Origin: Acidobacteriota bacterium
Lineage (GTDB): Bacteria; Acidobacteriota; Holophagae; Holophagales; Holophagaceae
Assembly (NCBI GenBank): GCA_021794095.1
Contig: JAJYRN010000006.1
Span: 62,001-126,000 of the forward strand
Direction: 5' to 3'
DNA length: 64,000 bases
Shown here: piece after piece, positions 1 to 10,701 of the stretch
How positions within the stretch are numbered: position 1 is the first letter of the stretch
Layout: every line of letters begins with the position of its first letter
Translations under genes and position numbers: made by a program
Notes under the pieces: generated by a model
What the model was told of the DNA's origin: nothing
The model's database searches: none
The model's input: the letters and a program-made list of their open reading frames with translations, nothing else

Positions 1-1385
1 CAAGCCGTGGCGGCCAGGGCCTGGGCGCCCTCGATGAGATCCGCCGGGATCACATGGGTGAAGGTGTCCGCCTGGCTGTGGTGGGTGATCTTCATGTAGT
101 CCACCGGATCCTGGATGGCGGCGAAGGCCGGCACGCCCAGCTGGAAGAAGGGCCAGTGGTCCGTATCGCCGGGCTGCTTGAAGGCCCCGATCTCCCGGCA
201 GCCCAGGTTGTTGGCCGGGGCCATGGCCACGGCGAGGGGCGCGCGCCAGGCCTCCTGGCCCATGTCAGGCCAGCCCTGAATGGCTCCGGTGCCCATGTCG
301 TCCACCAGCACCGCCTGCCAATTCGCAGCCTCGGCCTTGTGGGCCTTGGCGTAGGCCGTGGACCCCAGCAGGCCCTGCTCCTCACCGCTGAAAAGGATCA
401 CGCGGAGGGTGCGCTTGGGCTTCAGGCCCAGGGCCTGGATGGCGCGCAGCACCTCCATGGAGGCCATGGCGCCGGTGCCGTTGTCCGTGGCGCCCGTGCC
501 CAGATCCCAGGAATCCAGATGCCCGCCCACGATCACCACCTGGTCGGGCCACTCGGAGCCTTTGATCTCCGCCACCACGTTGTGGGCCTGCACCGGCTTC
601 GCGCTGGTCTTGCCCTCGATCTGGATCTCCACCTGGGGATGCTCCCCGCGCGCCACAAGGCGCTCCAGCAGGTCCGCCTGCTCGCCCGAGAGGAAGGCCG
701 TGGGGACCGTCGCCTTGCCCCAGCGGGCGACGGGACTCCCCGTCATGTTCAGCAGATCGTCGGGGCGGCCGGAACTCCGCAGGATCACCGCGGCTTTCAG
801 ATCCTTCATGACCCCCATGATCTGACGGTAGTAGGCGCGACGGTCAGCCTTGGGGTCCGGCTTCGGCAGGGCGCCGATCAGGACGATCTTCCCGTCCAGG
901 GTCGGCACCAGCGCCTTCAAATCCTCCAGCGTCTTCCCCTGCAAGACCGCCACTTCACCCTTCACGGGGCCCTTCGTCGTCGGGCTCCAGGCCATGGCCG
1001 CCAGGTGCAGGTTCTGGCCGTTCAGGTTCAGCAGGCGCCCCCAGTCGTGGCCCCGCGTCCAGCTCGGGCCGAAGTCGTAGGCCTCCTCGTGGACGTTCAC
1101 CGCGCCGTAGGCCTTGAACCTGTCCATGGCCCAGCGCTCCGCCTCGCGCAGGTGTTCGGAGCCCGTGAGCCGGGCTCCGATGTCATCGCTCAGGGCCTCG
1201 ACATTCGTCACCACCTGCGGGTGCTCGCCGATCTCGCGCATCAGGCGGGCCACATCGCTGGTGAACGGGGCATCGGGGATGCCGAATTCAAAGCGGGGCT
1301 TCTCCGGCTTCTTCCCCGGGGCGGGGGCCTGGGCCACGAGGGAGAGGGCACAGAAGCCAAGGACGAGAGAGGCGGGCAAGCGCAT
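1..1385 (-). CDS. M28 family zinc metallopeptidase, secreted (partial, C-terminus beyond window)
   Basis: Reads leftward from an ATG at 1385 and runs off the window, giving 461 codons without a stop. The N-terminus is a signal peptide ending near LVAQ-APAP, so the enzyme should be exported. A long N-terminal/PA-like region is followed by the M28 zinc site: GHLDSWDLG with the His and Asp ligands, then TDNGTG, GEEQGLLGS with the catalytic Glu and a ligand, and a late THHSQADT carrying the last His. M28 enzymes of this layout are co-catalytic di-zinc aminopeptidases or carboxypeptidases; the substrate cannot be inferred. It is divergent from yceH across 103 bp. A long plus-strand frame over the same bases is a GC-skew shadow. 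Confidence 0.9.
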   Translation of the reverse strand, partial: MRLPASLVLGFCALSLVAQAPAPGKKPEKPRFEFGIPDAPFTSDVARLMREIGEHPQVVTNVEALSDDIGARLTGSEHLREAERWAMDRFKAYGAVNVHEEAYDFGPSWTRGHDWGRLLNLNGQNLHLAAMAWSPTTKGPVKGEVAVLQGKTLEDLKALVPTLDGKIVLIGALPKPDPKADRRAYYRQIMGVMKDLKAAVILRSSGRPDDLLNMTGSPVARWGKATVPTAFLSGEQADLLERLVARGEHPQVEIQIEGKTSAKPVQAHNVVAEIKGSEWPDQVVIVGGHLDSWDLGTGATDNGTGAMASMEVLRAIQALGLKPKRTLRVILFSGEEQGLLGSTAYAKAHKAEAANWQAVLVDDMGTGAIQGWPDMGQEAWRAPLAVAMAPANNLGCREIGAFKQPGDTDHWPFFQLGVPAFAAIQDPVDYMKITHHSQADTFTHVIPADLIEGAQALAATA

Positions 1386-1488
1386 GGGCAGACTCCGGAT
1401 GGACCCCTCACCATACGAGGGCTTTTCCGGCCCCGCAACCGAAAACCCGGCCTACCCCGATGCCCCGGGCTGGGGTCCAATACCTCCC

Positions 1489-2118
1489 ATGAGCCTGCCG
1501 GTCCTTTCCCCCCTCGAACAGCGCGTGCTGGGCTGCCTGCTGGAGAAGGAGCTCAGCACGCCGGATGTCTATCCCCTGTCCATGAACGCCCTGCTCCACG
1601 CCTGCACCCAAAGCAGCAACCGCGATCCCGTGATGCCGGTGGCCGAGGTGGATCTCGTCGAGCCCGTGGCCCAGCTGGTGGCGCTGGGACTGGCGGAACC
1701 CTGGCCGGGCCGCGTGGCAAAGGTGGCCCATCTGGCCAAGCAGCTGTGGAACCTGTCGGTGCAGGAATGCGCCCTGCTCGCAGAGCTGCTGCTTCGGGGC
1801 GCCCAGACCCCGGGCGAGCTGCGCGCGAATACGCGGCGCATGTATGTCTTCCCGGACATGGCTGAGCTGGAAGGCTGCTTGCAGGCCCTGCTGGAGGCCG
1901 AGCCGCCCCTGGTCGAACGCCTGCCCCGGGCGCCGGGGGCCCGGGAAGCCCGGCTCCGCCACCTCCTGGGAGAGGAGACGCCGTCGGCCCTGGCCGCGCC
2001 GGGACCGGGCGTGGATCGCGGCGATCGCCTGGCGGAGCTGGAACAGGAGGTGGCGGAGCTGCGCGACGAGCTGGCCGCCCTTCGCGCCGCCTTCGAGGAT
2101 TTCCGCGCCCAGTTCTGA
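1489..2118 (+). CDS. YceH-family (DUF480) winged-helix protein
   Basis: This 209-residue protein opens with LPVLSPLEQRVLGCLLEKEL and continues with TPDVYPLSMNALLHAC, the recognisable start of the DUF480/YceH family of tandem winged-helix proteins. The last 30 residues (RLAELEQEVAELRDELAALR) form a coiled coil, as in E. coli YceH. I chose the ATG at 1489 because family similarity begins directly after it, although the frame stays open much further upstream. Function is not established in the family; a DNA-binding or structural role is only suggested by fold. It converges on the MFS gene, with 8 bp between stops. Confidence 0.88.
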   Translation: MSLPVLSPLEQRVLGCLLEKELSTPDVYPLSMNALLHACTQSSNRDPVMPVAEVDLVEPVAQLVALGLAEPWPGRVAKVAHLAKQLWNLSVQECALLAELLLRGAQTPGELRANTRRMYVFPDMAELEGCLQALLEAEPPLVERLPRAPGAREARLRHLLGEETPSALAAPGPGVDRGDRLAELEQEVAELRDELAALRAAFEDFRAQF

Positions 2119-2126
2119 ACCGGGCG

Positions 2127-3449
2127 TCAGGCGTCCTTGGCCCGTCCCGCCTCCAGCACGCCGCCCAGCCGCTTGTCGGAGCGGAGCAACAGGAAGGCGA
2201 AGATGAGCCCCGCGACGCCCAGCCCCGCGAACATGATCTGGGTGGCCGTGTAGGTGCCGGTCTTGTCGCGCAGCCAGCCGTTCAGGAAGGGGAAGAGGCC
2301 GAGGCCGAGGTTCTGGATGGCGGTCATGAGGCCGAAGGCGGTGCCCACGCGTTTCTCGTCCACCACCAGGGGCACCGAGGGCCACATGGCCGCGGGCACC
2401 AGCACGAAGGCCGCGCCCAGCATCACCATCATGGGAATGGGATTCCAGTGGGTGACCCCCATGAGCAGGTGGGCGGGAATCAGGATGAGGGAGCCCAGCA
2501 CCATCAGCGAGGCGCGCTTCCCGATGCGGTCCACCAGATCGCCCGCGAAGGGCGCGAAAATCATGGACGCGGCGATGACGATGCTAGTGATGCCCGGCGC
2601 CGTCGTGAACATGTGGGTGAAGTTGAAGAACACCTGGGACAAGAAGCTGCCGGAGCTGGGGCTCACCAGGGGCAGGCCCCACTTGCCGTGGAACATGTCC
2701 GTGGCCAGGGCCGTGAAGGGGAAGATGGCGCTGTAGAAGGTCACGCAGAGCAGCACCACGAGCCAATAGGAGGACGAGAACTTCCCGATGTCCGAGAGGA
2801 CGATCTTGTCGCCGGCATCGGGCTTGGGCAGCGCCAGCACCTTCTCGCCGTGCTTGTCCATGACGTTGTAGACCAGGTTGCAGAGCACCGAGAAGAGGCA
2901 CAGGAGGGCCGCCGCCCACAGCGCCGGGCGGAAGCCCCCGAAGTAGCGGGCGATGAGCTCCTCGGTGTTGAAGCTGAAGAGGGTGCCGACGCGGCTGATG
3001 GTCAAGGCGATGCCGAAGGCCATGGCCATCTCCTTGCCCTTGAACCAGCGGCTGATGATGGCGCTCTGGACCACGATGAGGGATTCGGAGCCCGCGCCGA
3101 AGATCAGGCGCCCGCCGAAGAGCATCCACTTGGTCTTGGCCAGGGCCACCATCACGGCGCCCACGAACACCAGGCTGCTGAACAGGAGGCTGGCCCGGCG
3201 GGGGCCCAGCTTGTCGTAGAGGATGCCGCCGAAGAACACGATGGCGATGGCGGCGACGGAATAGGCCGTATAGAGGTTGCCGATGGTGCTGCGGGTGATG
3301 TGGAGTTGCTGCATCAGGGTGGTTTCAAGGGCCCCAATGCTGTCGTAGGCGAAGTAGCTGCCCAGGACCAGCAGGCTGATGAACAGCAGGATCGTGAACC
3401 GGTAGAGGCGGGTTTCCGGGTGGAACACGCCAGAGGATTCCAGGGCCAT
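2127..3449 (-). CDS. MFS transporter, MFSD1-like
   Basis: A 440-residue protein with about 12 hydrophobic segments. The first membrane helix (RFTILLFISLLVLGSYFAYD) is followed by a loop and GGILYDKLGPRRA, a variant of the MFS loop 2-3 signature. The arrangement and the long central loop between the two six-helix halves resemble MFSD1-type proteins. Substrate is unknown. A GTG three codons upstream is possible, but GGAG lies 8 nt before the ATG at 3449 and favours it. No neighbour points to a pathway. Confidence 0.85.
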   Translation of the reverse strand: MALESSGVFHPETRLYRFTILLFISLLVLGSYFAYDSIGALETTLMQQLHITRSTIGNLYTAYSVAAIAIVFFGGILYDKLGPRRASLLFSSLVFVGAVMVALAKTKWMLFGGRLIFGAGSESLIVVQSAIISRWFKGKEMAMAFGIALTISRVGTLFSFNTEELIARYFGGFRPALWAAALLCLFSVLCNLVYNVMDKHGEKVLALPKPDAGDKIVLSDIGKFSSSYWLVVLLCVTFYSAIFPFTALATDMFHGKWGLPLVSPSSGSFLSQVFFNFTHMFTTAPGITSIVIAASMIFAPFAGDLVDRIGKRASLMVLGSLILIPAHLLMGVTHWNPIPMMVMLGAAFVLVPAAMWPSVPLVVDEKRVGTAFGLMTAIQNLGLGLFPFLNGWLRDKTGTYTATQIMFAGLGVAGLIFAFLLLRSDKRLGGVLEAGRAKDA

Positions 3450-3542
3450 GGGAAGCACTCCGTTCCGCAGGATGGTGGGAGAGGGAAGCCCCTACGGTAT
3501 CAACCTTCGGCGCGGCGCGCCTCACAGGATTGAGACACCGTG

Positions 3543-4829
3543 TCAGACGCGGGTAAAGGCAAAGGCCTGGAAGCCTTCGCCCTCCCAGATCATGGGATCG
3601 GGCCTGAAAAAAGCCGTACGATCGTCACGGATGTCGGCTGGAGCCCCGCAGGCGGCGGGCCAGACGGGCGCGGGACGCAGATCGGGGTGAGACGCGAGCA
3701 GGGCCTCCCGGTGCGCGGCCCCTTCCTCCGGCAGCCAGGAACACACGGCATAGATCAGCACCCCCCCAGGTGCCAGGTGATCCACCGCCGCCCCCAGGAG
3801 GCGGCCCTGTTCCGTCACCAGACGGGGCAGGTCCAGCGCATCCCCGAGCCAGGGCAGTTCGGGATGCTTCTGGAGGGTGCCGCTGCCGCTGCAGGGGGCA
3901 TCCAGCAGGATGAGATCGAAGGAACGGCGGCCCCCGTCCAGCCATGCGGCCGCATCGGCCTGGACCACCTCGGCCGTGAGGCCCCGCTGGGTCAGGGTCC
4001 GCTTCAGGCGCTCGGCGCGGCGGGGCTGGCGCTCCAGGGCCCAGAGCTCGGCGCCGGGATGACGCAGGGCCAGGGCCGTGGTCTTCCCGCCGGGGGCGGC
4101 GCAGGCATCCAGGATGCGGGCCGGAGCCGGCCCCCACGCATAGGCCAGCAGGGCCTGGGAACTGCGGTCCTGCACCATCCCCGCGCCCGATTCCAGCCAG
4201 GCCCGGGGAAAGGGGGCCCCTTCGATCTGGCGCAGGCAGCCGCGCACGTCGGGGTCGGGTTCGAGCCCCTCGGGCACCGCCCCGTTCAACACGCGGAAGG
4301 CCGCGCGAGGGGGGCGGCTCAGGCGCGACCAGAGGGCTTCGACCTCGGCGCTTTGGCCATGCGGAGCCAGCGCCTCGGCCAGCACCCGCTCCGCGAAGGG
4401 ACTCCGGTCCAACCGCGCGGGCAGCGCATCCAGGGCCACGCCGAGGGCGGCGCGGTCCTTCGCCGCCCGGCGGAGCAGGGCGTTGACCAGGCCCCGGTGG
4501 GGCGGGAAGCCGATGGCCCGATCGGCGGCCAAGCCCACGGCCTCGTTCACGGCGGCGAAATCGGTCACACCGGGCAGCCAGGCCAGCTGAGCCAAACCCA
4601 CCGCGAGGGCCACCCGGGTGCCCAGGGGTACGCCCCGGTCGGGATCCTTCAACTGGGGCCGCACGAAGGCCTGGAGCCGGCCCCAGTTCCGGAGGCAGAG
4701 CCCCAGCAGGGCCTGGCCCAGGGCCGCATCCTCACCCAGGCCGCGATCCCAGACATCGGGCACCCGCTCCCCGTCACCGAAGACCGCGTGCAGGGCATGG
4801 GCGACGTGCAGGCGGGCGGGGGTGGGCAT
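3543..4829 (-). CDS. rsmB: 16S rRNA m5C methyltransferase RsmB-type (NusB domain plus SAM methyltransferase)
   Basis: 428 residues. The first ~130 residues form a NusB-like RNA-binding domain. The C-terminal half is a Rossmann methyltransferase: ILDACAAPGGKTT (motif I, SAM binding), LILLDAPCSGSGTLQKHP (motif IV, with the PC cysteine) and YAVCSWLPEEG (motif VI, the catalytic cysteine). Both RNA m5C methyltransferase cysteines are present. RsmB methylates C967 of E. coli 16S rRNA. The usual fmt-rsmB neighbourhood is absent. It is transcribed divergently from the OsmC gene across a palindromic 81-bp spacer. Confidence 0.92.
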   Translation of the reverse strand: MPTPARLHVAHALHAVFGDGERVPDVWDRGLGEDAALGQALLGLCLRNWGRLQAFVRPQLKDPDRGVPLGTRVALAVGLAQLAWLPGVTDFAAVNEAVGLAADRAIGFPPHRGLVNALLRRAAKDRAALGVALDALPARLDRSPFAERVLAEALAPHGQSAEVEALWSRLSRPPRAAFRVLNGAVPEGLEPDPDVRGCLRQIEGAPFPRAWLESGAGMVQDRSSQALLAYAWGPAPARILDACAAPGGKTTALALRHPGAELWALERQPRRAERLKRTLTQRGLTAEVVQADAAAWLDGGRRSFDLILLDAPCSGSGTLQKHPELPWLGDALDLPRLVTEQGRLLGAAVDHLAPGGVLIYAVCSWLPEEGAAHREALLASHPDLRPAPVWPAACGAPADIRDDRTAFFRPDPMIWEGEGFQAFAFTRV

Positions 4830-4843
4830 GGGGCTCCTGGGCT

Positions 4844-4883
4844 GTCCCGATTATCGCCCGGATCGGGACCGGACCCGGTCCGG
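4844..4883. promoter_or_regulatory. Two adjacent palindromes in the rsmB/OsmC divergent spacer
   Basis: GTCCCGAT (4844-4851) pairs with ATCGGGAC (4862-4869) across a 10-nt gap. It is immediately followed by CCGGACC-C-GGTCCGG (4869-4883). They lie between two divergent start codons and are close to both, so they could be an operator. A transcript hairpin is the alternative. No regulator can be assigned. Confidence 0.35.
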
Positions 4884-4910
4884 CTACCCTGGCTGTCCGA
4901 GGAGTCTCCC

Positions 4911-5357
4911 ATGGCCCACGCCTATCCGCTCACGCTGACCTGGACCGGCAACACCCTGGACAGCCCCTACCCCCGCAACGCCACCGTGACCACCGAGGGG
5001 AAGCATCCCCTCGCCGTGAGCAGCGCGCCCGAATACGCCGGCGACGGCAGCCGCTGGAACCCCGAGGATCTGCTGGGCTCGGCCCTGGCCACCTGCCACA
5101 TGCTCACCTTCCTGGCCCTCTGCGCCAAGGCGAAGGTGGAGGTGCTCGGCTACGAGGATCACGCCGAATCCGTGCTGGACACGGTGGACAAGGTCACCCG
5201 CATCACCCAGGTGCGGCTCCGCCCGGTGATCCGTGTGCCCCGGGGCACCCCCATGGCCAAGGTGGTGGAGCTCTTCGAGAAGGCCCACAAGTACTGCTTC
5301 GTGGCCAACTCCGTCACCTGCGAGGCGGTGATGGAGCCCCGGGTGGTCGAAGTCTGA
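4911..5357 (+). CDS. OsmC/Ohr-family peroxide-detoxifying protein
   Basis: 148 residues matching the OsmC fold. The region after PEDLLGSALATCHMLTFLALC contains the first redox cysteine at the start of the central helix, and NSVTCEAVMEP near the C-terminus supplies the second. OsmC/Ohr proteins reduce organic hydroperoxides using this cysteine pair; they are cytosolic dimers. The sequence is closer to the YhfA/OsmC-like branch than to classical Ohr, so the precise substrate is open. The ATG at 4911 has GAGG-type pairing 10 nt upstream. nrdR follows in the same direction 34 bp later. Confidence 0.87.
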   Translation: MAHAYPLTLTWTGNTLDSPYPRNATVTTEGKHPLAVSSAPEYAGDGSRWNPEDLLGSALATCHMLTFLALCAKAKVEVLGYEDHAESVLDTVDKVTRITQVRLRPVIRVPRGTPMAKVVELFEKAHKYCFVANSVTCEAVMEPRVVEV

Positions 5358-5391
5358 GGCCCCGTCCAGCGCGACCTGTTAGCGTTCAGGC

Positions 5392-5952
5392 ATGCGCTGT
5401 CCGTTCTGCGGCCACATCGAGGACAAGGTGGTGGACTCTCGTGAATCGCGGGAGGGGGACTCCATCCGCCGACGGCGCGAATGCCTCTCCTGCGCCCGCC
5501 GCTTCACGAGCTATGAGCGCGTGGAGGAACTGCCCCTGGTGATCATCAAGAAGGACGGGCGGCGGGAACCCTTCGACCGCCAGAAGCTCATGAAGGGCCT
5601 GCTGCTGGCCTGCCAGAAGCGGCCCGTCTCCCTGGCCCGGCTGGAGGAGCTGGTGACGGACGTGCAGGCCCGGCTCATGGAGCGGCCCGACCGCGAGATC
5701 CGCTCCCGGGAGCTGGGCGAGTGGGTCATGGATGAGCTGAAGGGGCTCGACCAGGTGGCCTATGTGCGGTTCGCCAGTGTCTACCGCGATTTCAAGGATC
5801 TGCCTGATTTCGTCAAGGCGCTGGAAGGCCTCATGCACAAGGAAGCCGCCGCAGGGCGTCCGGGCGTCCCCGAACCGCCCCGCCCCCAGGCCCAGGCGCT
5901 GTTCCCGGGCGAAGCCGCCGAGCCGCTCATGCCGAAGCCCCGGAGGAAGTAG
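5392..5952 (+). CDS. nrdR: Transcriptional repressor NrdR
   Basis: 186 residues. The N-terminal zinc ribbon has CPFC and CLSC pairs and the VVDSRESREGDSIRRRREC core typical of NrdR. An ATP-cone domain follows (residues ~49-140, starting VIIKKDGRREPFDRQK). NrdR senses dATP/ATP and represses ribonucleotide reductase genes through NrdR boxes; no nrd gene is in this window. The protein extends about 35 residues beyond the usual ~150, ending in a Pro/Ala-rich tail. lon begins 27 bp downstream on the same strand, so co-transcription is likely. Confidence 0.95.
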   Translation: MRCPFCGHIEDKVVDSRESREGDSIRRRRECLSCARRFTSYERVEELPLVIIKKDGRREPFDRQKLMKGLLLACQKRPVSLARLEELVTDVQARLMERPDREIRSRELGEWVMDELKGLDQVAYVRFASVYRDFKDLPDFVKALEGLMHKEAAAGRPGVPEPPRPQAQALFPGEAAEPLMPKPRRK

Positions 5953-5979
5953 GGGTAGACTGGATCCCCGAGGTTTTCC

Positions 5980-8382
<2,403 letters not shown>

Positions 8383-8475
8383 CGTTCGTTGGCCACACCT
8401 CTTCCTGAGGGGACCCGGCTTCCCCGCCCCAGTCCAGCTCCTAAATCCCAGTAAATCCAAGGTTCTAGAGTCGTT

Positions 8476-8489
8476 GTTCCACGTGGAAC
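8476..8489. other. Candidate parS (ParB/Spo0J centromere site) 1
   Basis: Perfect 14-bp palindrome GTTCCACGTGGAAC in the lon-ftsY intergenic gap, preceded by T. It matches the core of bacterial parS sites (TGTTNCACGTGNAACA). It is one of four copies clustered within about 11 kb of dnaA. ParB binding here is inferred from sequence and position. Confidence 0.75.
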
Positions 8490-8520
8490 CCGGGCTGCGG
8501 GTAGACTGGTCCCCGATGAG

Positions 8521-9438
8521 GTGGGCGTGGGCGTGCTGGGTGGCCTGTTCGACAAATTCAAGCAGGGCCTTCGGCGCACCCAGAACCTGGTGCTCGCACC
8601 CCTGGGCCGCCTGCTGGGCCTCCGGCACCTGGATGAGGATCAGCTCCAGGAATTGGAAGATCTCCTGCTTCAGGCGGATCTGGGCGTGCATGGCGTGGAC
8701 CGTTTAATGGCCCGCCTCCGCTCGGAATTGAAGGGCGGCGCCGAGGTGGACCCCAAGGCCATCCTCAAAGACGAGCTGCTCCAGATCCTCCGCCAGCGGC
8801 CCGCGCAGCCCTTCCAGGTAAAGGGCACCCAGGTGGTGCTCCTCGTGGGTGTGAACGGAGTCGGCAAGACCACCACCCTGGGCAAGCTGGCCGCCCACCT
8901 CAAGGGCCGGGGCGAGGACGTCCTGGTGGTGGCCGGCGACACCTTCCGGGCCGCGGCCATTGACCAGCTGGAGCGCTGGGGCGAGCGGGCCGGGGTGCCC
9001 GTCATCCGCAACCAGATGGGGGGCGATCCCGCCGCCATCGCCTTCGATGGGGCCGCCAGTGCGAAGGCCAAGGGCACCCCCTGGGTGCTCATTGACACGG
9101 CGGGCCGCCTCCATACCAAGGACCACCTCATGAAGGAGCTGGACAAGATCCGGCGCAGCCTCCAGAAGGTGATCCCAGAGGCACCCCACCGGGTACTGCT
9201 GGTGCTGGACGCCACCACGGGGCAAAACGGCCTGGTCCAGGCCGAGGCCTTCACCCAGGCCGCAGGCGTGACCGACCTGGTACTCACCAAGCTGGACGGC
9301 AGCGCCAAGGGCGGGGTGGTGGTGCCCATCCTGGAGCGGCTCAAGCTCCCCATCACCTTCGTGGGCGTGGGCGAGGCCGTGGATGACCTCATCCCTTTCG
9401 ATCCCGAGGCCTTCGTGGACGGGCTCCTGGATGTCTAA
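8521..9438 (+). CDS. ftsY: Signal recognition particle receptor FtsY
   Basis: 305 residues: a short N-terminal N domain and a G domain with GVNGVGKTTTLGKLA (P-loop), DTFRAAAIDQL, DTAGRLHTK and TKLDGSAKGG. FtsY is the GTPase that docks SRP-bound ribosomes at the membrane. The acidic A domain of E. coli FtsY is absent, as in many bacteria. GTG codons at 8521, 8527 and 8533 are alternative starts; I give the longest. The stop overlaps the proposed ribD start (ATGTCTAA), which implies translational coupling. Confidence 0.95.
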   Translation: MGVGVLGGLFDKFKQGLRRTQNLVLAPLGRLLGLRHLDEDQLQELEDLLLQADLGVHGVDRLMARLRSELKGGAEVDPKAILKDELLQILRQRPAQPFQVKGTQVVLLVGVNGVGKTTTLGKLAAHLKGRGEDVLVVAGDTFRAAAIDQLERWGERAGVPVIRNQMGGDPAAIAFDGAASAKAKGTPWVLIDTAGRLHTKDHLMKELDKIRRSLQKVIPEAPHRVLLVLDATTGQNGLVQAEAFTQAAGVTDLVLTKLDGSAKGGVVVPILERLKLPITFVGVGEAVDDLIPFDPEAFVDGLLDV

Positions 9439-10648
9439 AGTGAACGAGGGGGACCGCCCGCTTCCTCCGGCCACCCTGCGTCCCCCTCGGGCTCCCCGCG
9501 GAGGGTCCGAGCCGAGCCCGACCCCTCCGCCTGACCTCACCCCCGACCTCGCCTGGGCCCTGGCCACGGGCGGCCCCTGGCCCGATCCCAAGGCGCTTTC
9601 CGGGGATCCGCGCTTCATGGCCCTGGCCCTCCAGGAAGCCCTGAAGGGCGTGGGGCTTTCCAGTCCCAATCCGCCCGTGGGCTGTGTCCTCGTGAAGGAC
9701 GGGCGCGTGATCGGCGCCGGCGTCCACACCCGGGCGGGCGATCCCCACGCGGAAATCATGGCCCTCCGCGATGCGGAAGCGCGGGGGGAGGATGTCCAGG
9801 GCGCCACGGCCTACGTCACCCTGGAACCCTGCTGCCACCACGGGCGTACCGGCCCCTGCACCCTGGCCCTGATCCAGGCCGGGGTGGTCCGGGTGGGGGT
9901 CGGCGTCCGGGATCCCAATCCCCGGGTGGACGGTGGTGGCCTCGCCATCCTGCGCGCCCAGGGCCTGGCGGTGGAGGAGGGCATCCTGGGCGAAGCCTGC
10001 GCCCGCTTCCACGCCCCCTTCTTCAAACTCATTCACACGGGCCTGCCCTGGGTGAGCCTCAAGCTGGCCCTGGGGTCCGATGGCGCCCTGGGCCCCGAAG
10101 GCCGGCCCACCCCCGTGACGCCGCCCGAGGTGCAGCACCTGGCCCACGCCCTGCGCCGGGCCTCCGAAGCCATCGTGGTGGGGCGCCACACCGCGGAGGT
10201 GGATGACCCCCAGCTCACGGACCGCTGGCCGTTCCCCACGGCTCCCCACCGCACCTTCTACCGCGTGGTGCTGGACCGCGAGGGGCGCGTCCCGCCCACG
10301 GCCCGGGTCTGGCAGGCGGTGCAGGGGCAGCCGGCCCTCCGGGCCGTGACGGGGGATCCCCAGCCCCTGCGCGGGGTGGAGGATCTTCACCTGCCACCGG
10401 GCCCGGGAGGATGCAGTTTGCGCCACCTGTTGCACGAACTCGCGGCCCTCGGTGTGGGACGCGTGCTCGTGGAGGGCGGGGGCGACCTGGCCCGCGCCTT
10501 CCTCGACCAGGAGCTGGCCGACGAATTCCACCGGTTCCAGGCGGAAATCCCCGCCGGGGGCCCCGCGATTCACCTTGTTCTGCCACGCTCCTGGCGGCTC
10601 GAGGCCTCGGCATCCTGGCGGGGCGGTCGCTGGGAGGTCTGGCGCTAG
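9431..10648 (+). CDS. ribD: Riboflavin biosynthesis bifunctional deaminase/reductase RibD
   Basis: 405 residues from the ATG overlapping the ftsY stop. The deaminase half has SSPNPPVGCVLVKDG, the zinc His/Glu in DPHAEIMAL and the zinc cysteines in EPCCHHGRTGPC. The C-terminal half (WVSLKLALGSDG, VGRHTAEVDDPQLT, RVLVEGGGDLARAFL) is the NADPH reductase domain. It catalyses steps two and three of riboflavin synthesis. Oddity: about 62 residues rich in Pro and Arg precede the conserved start; an ATG at 9617 (MALALQEAL) gives a family-length protein, so the true start is uncertain. Confidence 0.9.
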   Translation: MSKVNEGDRPLPPATLRPPRAPRGGSEPSPTPPPDLTPDLAWALATGGPWPDPKALSGDPRFMALALQEALKGVGLSSPNPPVGCVLVKDGRVIGAGVHTRAGDPHAEIMALRDAEARGEDVQGATAYVTLEPCCHHGRTGPCTLALIQAGVVRVGVGVRDPNPRVDGGGLAILRAQGLAVEEGILGEACARFHAPFFKLIHTGLPWVSLKLALGSDGALGPEGRPTPVTPPEVQHLAHALRRASEAIVVGRHTAEVDDPQLTDRWPFPTAPHRTFYRVVLDREGRVPPTARVWQAVQGQPALRAVTGDPQPLRGVEDLHLPPGPGGCSLRHLLHELAALGVGRVLVEGGGDLARAFLDQELADEFHRFQAEIPAGGPAIHLVLPRSWRLEASASWRGGRWEVWR

Positions 10649-10655
10649 CCTGACT

Positions 10656-10670
10656 TGGCACGACCCTTGT
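10656..10670 (+). promoter_or_regulatory. Candidate sigma-54 (-24/-12) promoter
   Basis: TGGCACGACCCTTGT sits 32 nt before the lipoprotein start codon. The sigma-54 consensus is TGGCACG-N4-TTGCA. The -24 element is perfect and spacing is exact. The only mismatch is in the -12 element, GT instead of GC. An enhancer-binding regulator would be required. Confidence 0.5.
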
Positions 10671-10701
10671 GTTTGTCCCCGTCATTCCCTCCGGAGGCCC
10701 C

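Noticed and set aside
54-1865. 603-codon plus-strand frame at the window start
   Set aside because: It is antisense to the M28 peptidase gene and runs into yceH out of frame; the peptidase signature on the opposite strand is decisive.
8383-8520. Small RNA (SRP or 6S) between lon and ftsY
   Set aside because: No conserved SRP Alu/S-domain or 6S sequence is visible; the gap is explained by promoter and parS.
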